Source: Rhizobium leguminosarum
GTDB lineage: Bacteria > Pseudomonadota > Alphaproteobacteria > Rhizobiales > Rhizobiaceae
Direction: 5' to 3'
NCBI RefSeq assembly: GCF_004123835.1
Contig: NZ_MZMU01000012.1
Location: 952,390 to 1,016,389 of the forward strand
Length of the DNA stretch: 64,000 nt
In this document: one piece after another, positions 7,969 to 16,476 of the stretch
How the letters are laid out: each line of letters begins with the position of its first letter
How positions within the stretch are numbered: the first letter of the stretch is position 1
Notes under the pieces: model-generated
The model's database searches: none
Told to the model about the DNA's origin: nothing
The model's input: the letters and a program-made list of their open reading frames with translations, nothing else
Position numbers and translations under genes: made by a program

Positions 7969-8463
7969 TCAGACAACCACGAAATCGGCGAGGCGCCAGA
8001 CGGCGACGGAAGCGTCGTAATCGACGACGGCAAGGCCTGCCGTCGGGAAGCCGCCGGGAAGGGCGCTTGCCATCGCCTCGTGACCGATCAGCGCCTCCAG
8101 CACCTGCTCCATGGTCGGATTGTGACCGACCAGCATGACGGCCGCCTCATCCTGCGCATCGACGATCTCGAGATAGGTATCGACCGTGGCGTTGTAGAGC
8201 GCATCGACATACCGCACGTCGAGCGTGACGCCCATCGCCCGGTGGACGGCGCCGGCGGTATCGCGGCAGCGCAGCGCCGTCGAACTGATCAGAAGATCGG
8301 GACGGTAGCCCTTGTCGGCGGCCTTATCGGCGATGATCTCTGCATCCCCAAAGCCCTTTTCGTTCAGCGGACGGTCGAAATCGCGCTGTCCGGGTTCGGC
8401 CCAGGCGGCCTCGGCATGACGCAGGAGATAGATGCGGTTGGGCGGAGGCAGCGGTACGGTCAT
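7969..8463 (-). CDS. SixA-like phosphohistidine phosphatase (histidine phosphatase superfamily)
   Basis: 164 residues, the short form of the superfamily. The catalytic RHA motif is at Arg15-His16 (LLRHAEAAW); the second catalytic histidine is in VGHNP. The short length without an inserted lid resembles E. coli SixA, which removes phosphate from Hpt histidines. An Hpt protein lies in the same window (758-1141), but the genes are 7 kb apart, and a functional link is speculation. ATG at 8463 was chosen over the TTG six bases upstream. The gene reads leftward and may be cotranscribed with the ycjX-like gene. Confidence 0.8.
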   Translation of the reverse strand: MTVPLPPPNRIYLLRHAEAAWAEPGQRDFDRPLNEKGFGDAEIIADKAADKGYRPDLLISSTALRCRDTAGAVHRAMGVTLDVRYVDALYNATVDTYLEIVDAQDEAAVMLVGHNPTMEQVLEALIGHEAMASALPGGFPTAGLAVVDYDASVAVWRLADFVVV

Positions 8464-8637
8464 GGGCAAATCCAGGATCGGGCGGGTCTTTTCAGTAGCG
8501 GTTGCGGTTGGTCGCCGTCAATCGCCAGCTAGGCCGCAAATGCCTAAAACGTGGCTGACAACACGGCGTTTTGAAGGCGAAGCAAAAAACGGCGGCCGGA
8601 ATAACCATGACAAAATAGATCGTTAGCCGAAAATTGT

Positions 8638-8657
8638 AACAGATTTAAAAATCTGTT
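8638..8657. promoter_or_regulatory. Perfect palindrome upstream of dksA
   Basis: AACAGATTT and AAATCTGTT are perfect inverted 9-base arms around AA. The site is A+T-rich and lies about 83 bases before the dksA start codon, within the 276-base gap to the divergent sixA-like gene. Its symmetry suggests an operator for a dimeric regulator; the regulator is unknown. Confidence 0.45.
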
Positions 8658-8739
8658 TACCTGTCGTATTTGGCTTGAATCGCGACTAGCGCTTGGGATA
8701 TACACCCGGCCAGATGAGATGTTCTTCAGGAGAATCGCG

Positions 8740-9159
8740 TTGAGTGAGAAGATCGATCTTAGCAATTACGTTCCCTCGGAAGAGGAAGAGTTCATGAACG
8801 TAAACCAGCGTGCCTATTTCAGGGCCAAGCTGGTTGCATGGAGAAATGATATCCTTAGAGAAGCGCGTGAGACACTCGACCATCTGGCCGAGGAAAGCGC
8901 AAACCATCCCGACCTCGCCGACCGGGCGTCGTCGGAAACAGATCGGGCGATCGAACTTCGCGCCCGTGATCGGCAGAGAAAGCTGATTTCGAAGATCGAC
9001 GCGGCAATGCAGCGCATCGACGACGGCACCTACGGCTATTGCGAGGAAACCGGCGAACCGATCGGCCTCAAGCGTCTCGACGCCCGCCCGATCGCGACAC
9101 TGTCGATCGAGGCGCAGGAACGTCACGAACGCCGCGAAAAGGTCTATCGCGACGAATGA
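8740..9159 (+). CDS. dksA: RNA polymerase-binding transcription factor DksA, single-cysteine type
   Basis: 139 residues from TTG at 8740, which has AGGAG seven bases upstream and gives the N-terminus SEKIDLSNY expected for this group. DksA enters the secondary channel of RNA polymerase and works with ppGpp in the stringent response. Visible: the acidic N-terminal segment, the coiled-coil (about residues 20-90) and a C-terminal finger region beginning YGYCEETGEPIGLKRLDARP. In E. coli this region has four zinc-binding cysteines; here only the first is kept and the others are replaced (by Thr, Ser and Ala), so zinc is probably not bound. A strong terminator follows at 9191-9218, so this is a single-gene unit. 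Confidence 0.92.
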   Translation: MSEKIDLSNYVPSEEEEFMNVNQRAYFRAKLVAWRNDILREARETLDHLAEESANHPDLADRASSETDRAIELRARDRQRKLISKIDAAMQRIDDGTYGYCEETGEPIGLKRLDARPIATLSIEAQERHERREKVYRDE

Positions 9160-9190
9160 GAGTTTTCATGCAGGCATGAGAGCAAAATAG

Positions 9191-9218
9191 GCGCCGCGAT
9201 CAGATCGCGGCGCTTTTT
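9191..9218 (+). terminator. Rho-independent terminator of dksA
   Basis: An 11-base perfect stem (GCGCCGCGATC with GATCGCGGCGC) around a single A is followed by TTTTT. It lies 31 bases after the dksA stop codon. Confidence 0.85.
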
Positions 9219-9222
9219 ATAA

Positions 9223-9858
9223 TTACGGTGAGCTTCCGGTCGCCACAGACCTCCACCATTGCTCCCGGCCGGTCTCGGCGGTGACGTCGACTGCAACCCT
9301 GGTGCCGTTCTTGATCCGCCGCCGCAAAACGTCGGCTCGATTCGAATCCGTCCGCAGCATGCCACCATCGTGAAGAGCCTGTAGCCGGGTGCGTGAAACT
9401 TGCAACTCGGACGCCAGCAGGCGGTCGAGGCGCATGCTTGTTGGAACCGGGACCATCAGTTCGATTTCCAGTCTCGTCCAATTGGCAATTTCCTGCTGCA
9501 TCTCTTTTGCGATTTCAAATTCGGCAAACTCGTCGACACGCTGCGACTTGCGCCTGAGAGCCTCGAGGTTGAACGCTTCTGCCCGGATCCAATCCGGATC
9601 GTTGGACTGCAACGCCTCGAGGACTGCGGGATCGATGTCGCGAACATTCCGACGCTCGAAGATCGGACGGTTCCACGTCTTTTCGCAGGTCGAGCATTTG
9701 TAGATAAGCCAGGCATCGAGCTTGCGGCCATTGGCGTTGAGCCGGATCTTGTCACTGCATCGGAAAGCTCTGAGGCCCCCGCAGCCGCTGCATACAATCC
9801 AGGGCTGGGGCGCTGTTTTCGGCAGAATGGTCCATCGGACCCGAAGGGTATTGCACAT
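9223..9858 (-). CDS. DUF1062 domain protein
   Basis: 211 residues from ATG at 9858. Two CxxC pairs (CSGCGG and CSTCEK, roughly 30 residues apart) suggest a zinc ribbon at the N-terminus. Near the C-terminus the stretch MRLDRLLASELQVSRTRLQALHDGGM resembles the start of an S4 RNA-binding domain. The family, DUF1062, has no known role; a cytoplasmic nucleic-acid-binding function is inference. Longer starts exist upstream but would add an unrelated Arg-rich extension. Base composition is slightly less G+C-rich than the neighbours. The 3' end lies next to the dksA terminator. Confidence 0.75.
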   Translation of the reverse strand: MCNTLRVRWTILPKTAPQPWIVCSGCGGLRAFRCSDKIRLNANGRKLDAWLIYKCSTCEKTWNRPIFERRNVRDIDPAVLEALQSNDPDWIRAEAFNLEALRRKSQRVDEFAEFEIAKEMQQEIANWTRLEIELMVPVPTSMRLDRLLASELQVSRTRLQALHDGGMLRTDSNRADVLRRRIKNGTRVAVDVTAETGREQWWRSVATGSSP

Positions 9859-10286
9859 ATCGTGTTGGTCTTCCGTTCGGAAGTCCACCAGGATGATGCG
9901 TGAGAAAGCCCTTGCGGGCGCGGTGTGGCGATGTTCTGGGCGGCGGAAGAGCTGAGACAGCGGAGCTGCACATGGCACATGTCAACAATGCCAAACCGGT
10001 CTCTCGCCACCACCCGATGAACATGTTCATACGCCGTCAGCGTGTCGCTGTCCGGCAGTACGGGTGAAACTGGAGTGAGACCGGTATTTACTTAGGCAAA
10101 GTATGACCTCGATGCGCCAACGCTCTTCAACCGGAGCGATAACAAATTATCAGCACAAGATGGAGTCCCTGACGCATCGGGAACTGAAAGTCGCCGCATT
10201 GCGGCTTTTATGCAACTTGGTGATGAAGGAAGGTCGGACGTGCGTTTCCGCTCACTTGTCGCGCCCCGGTCACTTGTCGCACCCGA
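9859..10286. other. Intergenic region without a convincing gene
   Basis: 428 bases. A 66-codon rightward frame starts at 10103, but it overlaps the start of the next gene's 3' end, has no matching family and only a weak ribosome binding site. A small hairpin (GCCGC-ATT-GCGGC followed by TTTT, 10193-10209) could be a weak terminator. The right end carries a threefold short direct repeat, listed separately. Confidence 0.4.
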
Positions 10287-10297
10287 TCACTTGTCGC
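10252..10297. repeat. Threefold direct repeat TCACTTGTCGC at a gene's stop codon
   Basis: TCACTTGTCGC occurs at 10252, 10270 and 10287, spaced 18 and 17 bases. On the minus strand it reads GCGACAAGTGA, which is the last codons and stop of the FliO-like gene; the two further copies lie just beyond its stop. This looks like a local tandem duplication of the gene end. Confidence 0.7.
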
Positions 10298-11339
10298 GGT
10301 TGACGCTCATCTCGCCGAAGATGCGGGCGACTTCCTTTTGCAGATCGGTATCGGCGCCGGTGATCGGGGCCATTTCCGGATCGCGGCGCGGCAGGTTTCC
10401 GGGTTGCGGCGTTCCGGGCCGGGGTGCCTGGTTTGCCGGCGCCGGCACGATGCGTTCGGCCGTCAGATTGTTCGACATTTCCTCTTCCAGCACCCGCTGG
10501 AAATCTTGACGGGTCGCCGCTGCCGACTGCGCAGCCGCCTCGTCTTCGGCCGTTGCAGGTGCGGCGCGTGCGGCCGCCGGCATGTCCCGGGCAGGCGGGG
10601 CGGAGACCTCGGGTTCGATTCGCTGTTGAGGCAACACGCGCTGGCGGGCGGCATCGAGGATCTCGGCGGCACTTGAGGCATCGTGAAACGGTCCGGGCTG
10701 CGCGGCTGGGGGGGCGGCGGGACGCTCCAGCGGGCGCGGCTGGGGCGGGACGGCACGCAGAGGATTGTCGCGTTCGGCCGACAGCGGAGCTGTCACGGGC
10801 TCTGCCGGAAGAGGGCTCGTGACCACCGGCGGTGCCACGGCCGGCGGGGCCGGCGGTTGGGCCAACGGTTCTGGGCGCGGGCGCGGCTCTGGCGAAACCG
10901 GCGCAGAGAAAGTGGGCTCGGCGGCCGGCTCGACACGGGGTGCGACCGGCGGGCGCGCTGGCGAGACCGGCGGTGTTTCCGGCCGCGCGACGGATATCGG
11001 ACGCGGCTCGACGGGCTGCGGGCGGTTGGCGCTGTCCGGCTGTTCGGCCGCTGCCGGCAGGATGCGGCTTTCGATGACGATATCGCTTGGGCCGCCGATC
11101 ATGATCAGGTGCTCGACATCGTCGCGGCGCACCAGCACCAGCCGGCGACGGGCATCGACGGCTGCGGCATCCAGCACCTGCAGGCGTGGTTGGCGGTTGC
11201 GGCCGCCGCGCACGAAGGGAGAGGGCGCCCGGCTGCGGATCACCCAGAGCACGATGATGAGCAGGAGAAGCGCCAGACCGACGCCACCGGCGGCAAGCAG
11301 GAAACGGCTGCCATAAGCTCCGACAACATCATCCAACAT
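10287..11339 (-). CDS. FliO-like single-pass membrane protein with long Pro/Ala-rich tail
   Basis: 350 residues. A membrane segment at about 11-33 is followed by a compact domain (about 35-100) with the pattern RLQVLDAAAVDARRRLVLVRRDDVEHLIMIGG, typical of FliO/MopB-like proteins. The rest, about residues 105-335, is a low-complexity Pro/Ala/Arg-rich region with no known fold. FliO helps assemble the flagellar type III export gate, but no flagellar genes are nearby and rhizobial relatives are usually annotated as hypothetical; the flagellar role is uncertain. ATG at 11339 was chosen because GGAG is nine bases upstream. Divergent from cckA. Confidence 0.7.
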   Translation of the reverse strand: MLDDVVGAYGSRFLLAAGGVGLALLLLIIVLWVIRSRAPSPFVRGGRNRQPRLQVLDAAAVDARRRLVLVRRDDVEHLIMIGGPSDIVIESRILPAAAEQPDSANRPQPVEPRPISVARPETPPVSPARPPVAPRVEPAAEPTFSAPVSPEPRPRPEPLAQPPAPPAVAPPVVTSPLPAEPVTAPLSAERDNPLRAVPPQPRPLERPAAPPAAQPGPFHDASSAAEILDAARQRVLPQQRIEPEVSAPPARDMPAAARAAPATAEDEAAAQSAAATRQDFQRVLEEEMSNNLTAERIVPAPANQAPRPGTPQPGNLPRRDPEMAPITGADTDLQKEVARIFGEMSVNRDK

Positions 11340-11645
11340 AGTCACTCACTCCATTTCGCATTCGGCACATATTGACGACTTTTCCGTTCCTTAGGCAAGG
11401 GCCGCCGGTGCTGTCCAGTGACGGGAGTACGCGATTTCGTGTTCCGCTGCCTGGCACCCGGGCGACCTTGCGGACGGGTGGCAGCGTTGGGCTTCTGGGG
11501 CAGATGGCGCTGTTGCCTGTGAATTCAAGCAGTCTTGCCGGCTAGCGGTGTTTTTGCCGGCGCGGCAAATTGCTAAGAAGGAAAGAGTGCCTGATTCCTG
11601 CTTCGTGTTCGTGCTACGAAGCGGGAGGGCTTATGTGAGGAATAC
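11340..11645. other. Divergent promoter region before cckA
   Basis: 306 bases between the FliO-like gene and cckA, with no coding potential. An inverted repeat (CTTCGT ... ACGAAG, about 11601-11622) lies just before the cckA start. No CtrA box (TTAA-N7-TTAA) is visible here. Confidence 0.4.
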
Positions 11646-14249
11646 ATGACGAAACCGCGTCAGGCCGACGACTATAACGCACCGCTTGTGGATCGTGGGG
11701 GGCGTTCTGGCACGGTCTTGCGCATTCTTCTGCTGGCGCTCGTGCTGATCGCGGCTGCCGGCGCCTTCGTCTTCTTCAAAAAGTCGCTCGACAATGAGGT
11801 GGTGCTTGGCGGTCTCGGCGTGCTCGCCATGGTCGGCATCTTCTTCCTGGTGTCTTCGGTCATCGGCTTCATCGAAGTGATGCCGCAGCACCAGTCCGAC
11901 AGCCTGGCGCGCGCCTTCCTCAACAGCCATCCCGACGGTACGCTGATCACCGACGAAAAAGGCCGGATCATCTATGCCAATGCCGCCTATGGCGCGCTGA
12001 CCGGCGCGCGCAAGGCGACCGAGGTGCAGACGCTGGAAACGCTGCTGTCGCGCCACCGCGAATCCAACGAGGCGCTCTACAGGCTGGTCAACGGCCTGCG
12101 CGAAGGCAAGGAAGGCCGCGAGGAATTCCGCCTTCTGCGCGCCGTCGGGCCTGGCAGCAACAGCTCCGGCGCCCATTGGTACCGGCTGAAGGCGCGGCTG
12201 CTGCAGCCGGAGGAAAACGGCGGCAAGCCGCTGCAGATCTGGCAGATCACCGACATCACCACTGAGCGCGACGACCAGGAGCGCTTCTTCAAGGAATTGC
12301 AGAACGCGATCGACTATCTCGACCATGCGCCGGCCGGCTTCTTTTCCGCCGGCAGGAAGGGCGAGATCTTCTACCTGAATGCGACGCTTGCCGAGTGGCT
12401 GGGCCTCGACCTCACCAAGTTCGTGCCGGGCTCGATGACGATCGGCGACGTCGTGGCGGGCGAGGGGCTGGCGCTGATTCAGTCGGTGCAGGCCGAACCC
12501 GGCCTGAAGAAGACCGTGACGCTCGATCTCGACCTGCGCAAGAGCAATGGCCAGAGCCTGCCGGTGCAGATCATCCACAGCGTCACCTCGATGCGCGACG
12601 GCGCACCCGGCGAAAGCCGGACGATCGTGCTGGCGCGTGAAAAGAGCGATGCTGGCGGCCAGTCCGCTTCGGCCGCCGCCATGCGCTTCACCCGCTTCTT
12701 CAACAATACGCCGATGGCGATCGCCTCGGTCGACGGCAACGGGCGCATCCTGCGAACCAACGCGCCGTTCCTGAAGATGTTCTCCGGCGTCGTCTCGCGC
12801 GACGATCTCGAAAAGGCGCCGCATCTTGAAACCATCGTGCAGGAGAGCGACCGGCCACAGCTGGCCGCGGCGCTAGCGGCGGCCAAGGATCGGCAAGGCG
12901 ACATTGCGCCCCTCGACACCCGCACACCGACCGACGAGGCGCGCTATTTCCGCTTCTATGTCAATGCCGTCATCGACCAGAGCGACGAGGCGCCCGAGGA
13001 GGCAGCGATCGTCTATGCCGTCGAGGTGACCGAGCAGAAGGCGCTGGAAGCGCAGATGGCGCAGACGCAGAAGATGAATGCTGTGGGAACGCTCGCCGGC
13101 GGTATCGCGCATGATTTCAACAACGTGCTGACGGCGATCCTGCTTTCCTCCGACCATCTGCTGCTGCAGGCGCGGCCGGCCGATGCCAGTTTCGCCGACC
13201 TGATAGAGATCAAACGCAACGCCAACCGCGCCGCTGTGCTGGTGCGCCAGCTGCTCGCCTTCTCGCGCAAGCAGACGATGCGGCCCTCGGTGCTGAACCT
13301 TACCGATGTCGTCGGCGACCTGCGCATGCTGGTCGACCGGCTGCTTTCCGGCACCAATGTCAAGCTCGACGTGCAATATGGCCGCGACCTCTGGCCTGTC
13401 AAAACCGACCTTTCGCAGTTCGAGCAAGTGTTGATCAATCTCTGCGTCAATGCGCGCGACGCGATGCCCGAGGGTGGCACGCTGACACTGCGCACTCGCA
13501 ATCTGACCGCCGCCGAGGTCTCGGCCTTCAATTACTCCTACATGCCGGCCGAGGATATGGTGCTTGTCGAAGTCGCCGATAACGGCACCGGCATCGCGCC
13601 CGAGATCATGGACAAGATCTTCGAGCCCTTCTTCACCACCAAGGATGTCGGCAAGGGCACGGGACTTGGCCTCGCCATGGTCTATGGCATCGTCAAGCAG
13701 TCTGGGGGCTATATCCAGCCGGAATCCGAAGTCGGCAAAGGCACGACCTTCCGGGTCTTCCTGCCGCGCCACATCCCAGAGCCGGCAGTGGCCGCCGAAG
13801 CAGGCTCGATCGACGGCGCCATCGCCGGGGCCGAAGTGGTACCGCTGCCGGTATCGCCGCAGCAGCCAGAGGACCTGACGGGATCGGCCGTCATCCTTCT
13901 CGTCGAGGACGAGGAGGCGGTGCGCCGCGGCGGCAAGCGTATGCTGGAAACGCGCGGCTACACCGTGCACGAGGCGGGCTCGGGCGTCGAGGCGCTCAGC
14001 ATCCTGGAAGAACTCGACGGCAAGGTCGATATCGTCGTTTCCGACGTCGTCATGCCCGAAATGGACGGCCCGACGCTGCTGCGCGAGCTGCGCAAGACCT
14101 ATCCCGACATGAAATTCATCTTCGTTTCCGGTTATGCAGAAGATGCCTTTGCCCGCAACCTGCCGCCGGAGGCGAAATTCGGTTTCCTGCCGAAGCCGTT
14201 TTCGCTGAAGCAGCTCGCTGTTGTGGTGAAGGAGACGTTGGACGGGTGA
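11646..14249 (+). CDS. cckA: Cell-cycle hybrid sensor histidine kinase CckA
   Basis: 867 residues. Two membrane segments near the N-terminus (about 25-44 and 52-75), then PAS domains (about 90-190, 215-330 and 350-470), a HisKA dimerisation domain with the phospho-accepting His489 in the motif TLAGGIAHDFNNVL, a HATPase domain containing VADNGTGI and GKGTGLGLAMVYGIV, and a C-terminal receiver domain with the phospho-acceptor Asp800 in VVSDVVMPEMDG. This architecture is that of CckA, which phosphorylates ChpT and, through it, CtrA and CpdR to control the alphaproteobacterial cell cycle. The gene is essential in related species. GAGG lies before ATG at 11646. It stands alone and is followed by a RIME-like repeat. 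Confidence 0.95.
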   Translation: MTKPRQADDYNAPLVDRGGRSGTVLRILLLALVLIAAAGAFVFFKKSLDNEVVLGGLGVLAMVGIFFLVSSVIGFIEVMPQHQSDSLARAFLNSHPDGTLITDEKGRIIYANAAYGALTGARKATEVQTLETLLSRHRESNEALYRLVNGLREGKEGREEFRLLRAVGPGSNSSGAHWYRLKARLLQPEENGGKPLQIWQITDITTERDDQERFFKELQNAIDYLDHAPAGFFSAGRKGEIFYLNATLAEWLGLDLTKFVPGSMTIGDVVAGEGLALIQSVQAEPGLKKTVTLDLDLRKSNGQSLPVQIIHSVTSMRDGAPGESRTIVLAREKSDAGGQSASAAAMRFTRFFNNTPMAIASVDGNGRILRTNAPFLKMFSGVVSRDDLEKAPHLETIVQESDRPQLAAALAAAKDRQGDIAPLDTRTPTDEARYFRFYVNAVIDQSDEAPEEAAIVYAVEVTEQKALEAQMAQTQKMNAVGTLAGGIAHDFNNVLTAILLSSDHLLLQARPADASFADLIEIKRNANRAAVLVRQLLAFSRKQTMRPSVLNLTDVVGDLRMLVDRLLSGTNVKLDVQYGRDLWPVKTDLSQFEQVLINLCVNARDAMPEGGTLTLRTRNLTAAEVSAFNYSYMPAEDMVLVEVADNGTGIAPEIMDKIFEPFFTTKDVGKGTGLGLAMVYGIVKQSGGYIQPESEVGKGTTFRVFLPRHIPEPAVAAEAGSIDGAIAGAEVVPLPVSPQQPEDLTGSAVILLVEDEEAVRRGGKRMLETRGYTVHEAGSGVEALSILEELDGKVDIVVSDVVMPEMDGPTLLRELRKTYPDMKFIFVSGYAEDAFARNLPPEAKFGFLPKPFSLKQLAVVVKETLDG

Positions 14250-14288
14250 GGGAGAAGTGAGACTGGAGGGCGAGCGTTGTGCCGTGCA

Positions 14289-14465
14289 AGCCCCCCTCTG
14301 CCCTGCCGGGGCATCTCCCCCACGGGTGGGGAGATCGCCTGGGCGCACCGGCTTCCCCAACCAAGTATCCTTTGTAATGCAGCGAGACGTTGATGTGGCG
14401 GGAAGATTTCGCCGCTTGTCATCTCTCCACCTGTGGGGGAGATGCCCGGCAGGGCAGAGGGGGCT
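14289..14465. repeat. RIME-like intergenic repeat element
   Basis: About 50-base inverted arms rich in C (left, beginning at 14289) and G (right, ending at 14465) match each other with few differences; the conserved core is CTCTGCCCTGCCGGGGCATC on the left. The centre is about 80 bases. Composition, size and position between genes match the Rhizobium intergenic mosaic elements (RIME1). Non-coding; it may form a large hairpin between the convergent genes cckA and psuG. Confidence 0.85.
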
Positions 14466-14516
14466 GGAACGGCACCACCTATCTGATAAGGCGATTCCGT
14501 CCAGCCCCGTCAATCC

Positions 14517-15443
14517 TCATTCACCCAGCGCCACCGCAATCTCAGCAGCAAGCCGCGCGTTGTTCTCGACGAGCGCGATGTTGGTCTTCAGGCTCTGACC
14601 ATCGGTCAGGTCGAAGATGGTCGATAGAAGATAGGGTGTGACCGCCTTGCCGGTGACTTCGTCGCGCTCGGCGCTGTCGAGCGCCCGCTCGATATAGATT
14701 TCCATCTCCTCGCGCGCGATCTCGTCGGCCTCGGGCACGGGGTTGGCGACGAGCATGCCGCCGTCGATGCCGAGCTGCTCGCGCACCGTCTGGAAATTGG
14801 CGATTGCGGCAGGGCTGTTCAGTGACAGCGGGCTGCGGATGCCCGAGGAGCGCGACCAGAAGGCGGGGAATTCCTCGCTCTCATACGTGACGACAGGCAC
14901 GCCGCGGGTTTCCAGCACTTCCAGCGTCTTCGGAATGTCGAGGATCGCCTTGGCGCCGGCGCAGACGACGATGACGCCGGTGCGCGCCAGTTCCTCGAGG
15001 TCGGCTGAGATATCGAAGCTTTCCTCGGCGCCACGATGCACGCCGCCGATGCCGCCTGTGGCAAAGACACGAATGCCGGCGCGCGCCGCCGCGATCATCG
15101 TCGCCGCGACCGTGGTGGCGCCGGTGCGGCGCTCGGCGATGGCGAAGGCGAGATCGGCGCGCGACACCTTCATCACTTCGGTCGCCTTGGCGAGTTGCTC
15201 CAGTTCCGCGGCTTCAAGACCGATGTGCAGCGTGCCGTGAATGACGGCGATCGTTGCCGGCACCGCACCCTGTTCGCGGATGATCGCCTCGACGCTGCGG
15301 GCCATCTCGATATTGCCGGGATAGGGCATGCCGTGGGTGATGATCGTCGATTCCAGCGCCACCAGCGGCGCGCCGCGCTGCTTGGCGCTGGCGACTTCCT
15401 TCGAATAGGCGATCGGCAGAAGAGGGGAGATGGGCTTGGTCAT
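14517..15443 (-). CDS. psuG: Pseudouridine-5'-phosphate glycosidase
   Basis: 308 residues, the usual length. Splits pseudouridine 5'-phosphate into uracil and ribose 5-phosphate (reversibly), breaking its C-C glycosidic bond. Visible motifs: ALESTIITHGMPYPGNIE near the N-terminus, the glycine-rich ATGGIGGVHRGAEESFDIS, and VVCAGAKAILDIPKTLE. The PfkB kinase gene upstream on the same strand should supply the substrate, so the two genes make a pseudouridine salvage pathway. ATG at 15443 was chosen over a TTG at 15470 because AGGA is eight bases before it. Confidence 0.93.
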   Translation of the reverse strand: MTKPISPLLPIAYSKEVASAKQRGAPLVALESTIITHGMPYPGNIEMARSVEAIIREQGAVPATIAVIHGTLHIGLEAAELEQLAKATEVMKVSRADLAFAIAERRTGATTVAATMIAAARAGIRVFATGGIGGVHRGAEESFDISADLEELARTGVIVVCAGAKAILDIPKTLEVLETRGVPVVTYESEEFPAFWSRSSGIRSPLSLNSPAAIANFQTVREQLGIDGGMLVANPVPEADEIAREEMEIYIERALDSAERDEVTGKAVTPYLLSTIFDLTDGQSLKTNIALVENNARLAAEIAVALGE

Positions 15444-15464
15444 GGTCTTGTCCTGTGATCGACA

Positions 15465-15512
15465 GAGCATGTTGCCGAAAAGGGTGAGCTGTTTTCAGAC
15501 GACATCATGCTC
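15465..15512. repeat. Short palindromic intergenic repeat
   Basis: GAGCATG and CATGCTC arms enclose CCGAAAA...TTTTC, a 48-base palindrome between psuG and psuK. It belongs to the same general family as the elements at 1162, 48728, 55350 and 59701. Confidence 0.65.
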
Positions 15513-15531
15513 AACTATTTAATTAGCCGCT

Positions 15532-16476
15532 TCAATGCAGAATTCTGACCTTGGGAACAAGGGCAAGCACCTCATCCAGCAGATCGGGCGTCAGATTTTC
15601 GTTGACGGCGTGCCGCGACTGCACGGTCAGTATGGCGGCCGCAGTGCCGTGGCGGACGGCTTCTTCGAGCGGCAGGCCTGATATCAAGGCAGCGAGTGTG
15701 CCAGCCGCAAGAGAATCGCCGGCACCCGTAACATCGGCGACGGTGTCGGCAATCGGCGGCTGCAGCGTCACGGCGCGGCCCTCGCAAAGCGCGACGAGCT
15801 CACGCCGGCCGCGGGTGACGACGGCGTTCCTGATACCGATCTCGTTCAGCAAAGGTAGCCAGCCGGCGGCGTCTTCCGGCTGCTCGCCGGCAAGGGCGGC
15901 CGCTTCAGCCTCATTCAGGAACAGGTAGTCGATATCCCCGATGCAGGGCTTCAGCCTGACGACTTTGGCCGGCGAGATGGCGATTGCCGCAACGGGCTTG
16001 CCTAGCGAATGTGCCTTTGCGACGATCGCCGCGATCGTCTCTTCCGGCAGGTTGGCGTCGAAGAGAACGAAATCATGGGCGCCGAAGGCCTCCCGCACCC
16101 AGCGGATGGAGAGACGCCGCGGGACGAAGAAGCGGTAAAGATCCATGTCGGCAAGGGCGATCACCAGATTGCCGTCCTTCTCGATGATCGCCGTGTAGCT
16201 CGGCGTCTTGCGGTCGAGGAAGACGAAGGGCCGGTCGTCAATGCCGGCGAAATCGGCAGCTTCTCCGACCGTCTCGCCCATCGGATCGCCGCCGCGCGGC
16301 GAGATCATCGTCACCTGAAAACCGAGCCTTGCGAGGTTGCGCGCCGCATTGAAGCCACCGCCGCCCGGCTCCTCGAACCAGGTGCCGGGATTGCTGGCGC
16401 CAGGCGCTGTCTCGCCCGAGATGCGGCCACGCCGGTCGATATGGGCACCGCCGAGAACAAGAATCTTTTTCTTCAT
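15532..16476 (-). CDS. psuK: PfkB-family kinase, probably pseudouridine kinase
   Basis: 314 residues. The ribokinase/PfkB fold is shown by the N-terminal glycine-rich GGAHIDRRGR, the FEEPGGGGFNAARNLARLG substrate loop, and the C-terminal PfkB signature DTVADVTGAGDSLAAGTLAA with the catalytic Asp in GAGD. Its position just upstream of psuG on the same strand makes phosphorylation of pseudouridine at O5' the best-supported activity. A short palindromic repeat separates the two genes. Divergent from recA. Confidence 0.88.
   Translation of the reverse strand: MKKKILVLGGAHIDRRGRISGETAPGASNPGTWFEEPGGGGFNAARNLARLGFQVTMISPRGGDPMGETVGEAADFAGIDDRPFVFLDRKTPSYTAIIEKDGNLVIALADMDLYRFFVPRRLSIRWVREAFGAHDFVLFDANLPEETIAAIVAKAHSLGKPVAAIAISPAKVVRLKPCIGDIDYLFLNEAEAAALAGEQPEDAAGWLPLLNEIGIRNAVVTRGRRELVALCEGRAVTLQPPIADTVADVTGAGDSLAAGTLAALISGLPLEEAVRHGTAAAILTVQSRHAVNENLTPDLLDEVLALVPKVRILH

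Noticed and set aside
10103..10303. A 66-codon plus-strand frame between the DUF1062 and FliO-like genes
   Set aside because: Weak ribosome binding site, no family, and its end overlaps the 3' end of the FliO-like gene and the short direct repeat.
12873..14513. A 546-codon minus-strand frame opposite cckA
   Set aside because: It runs through the kinase domains and the RIME-like repeat, its product is rich in His/Arg/Gly/Asp without motifs, and cckA on the plus strand is well supported.
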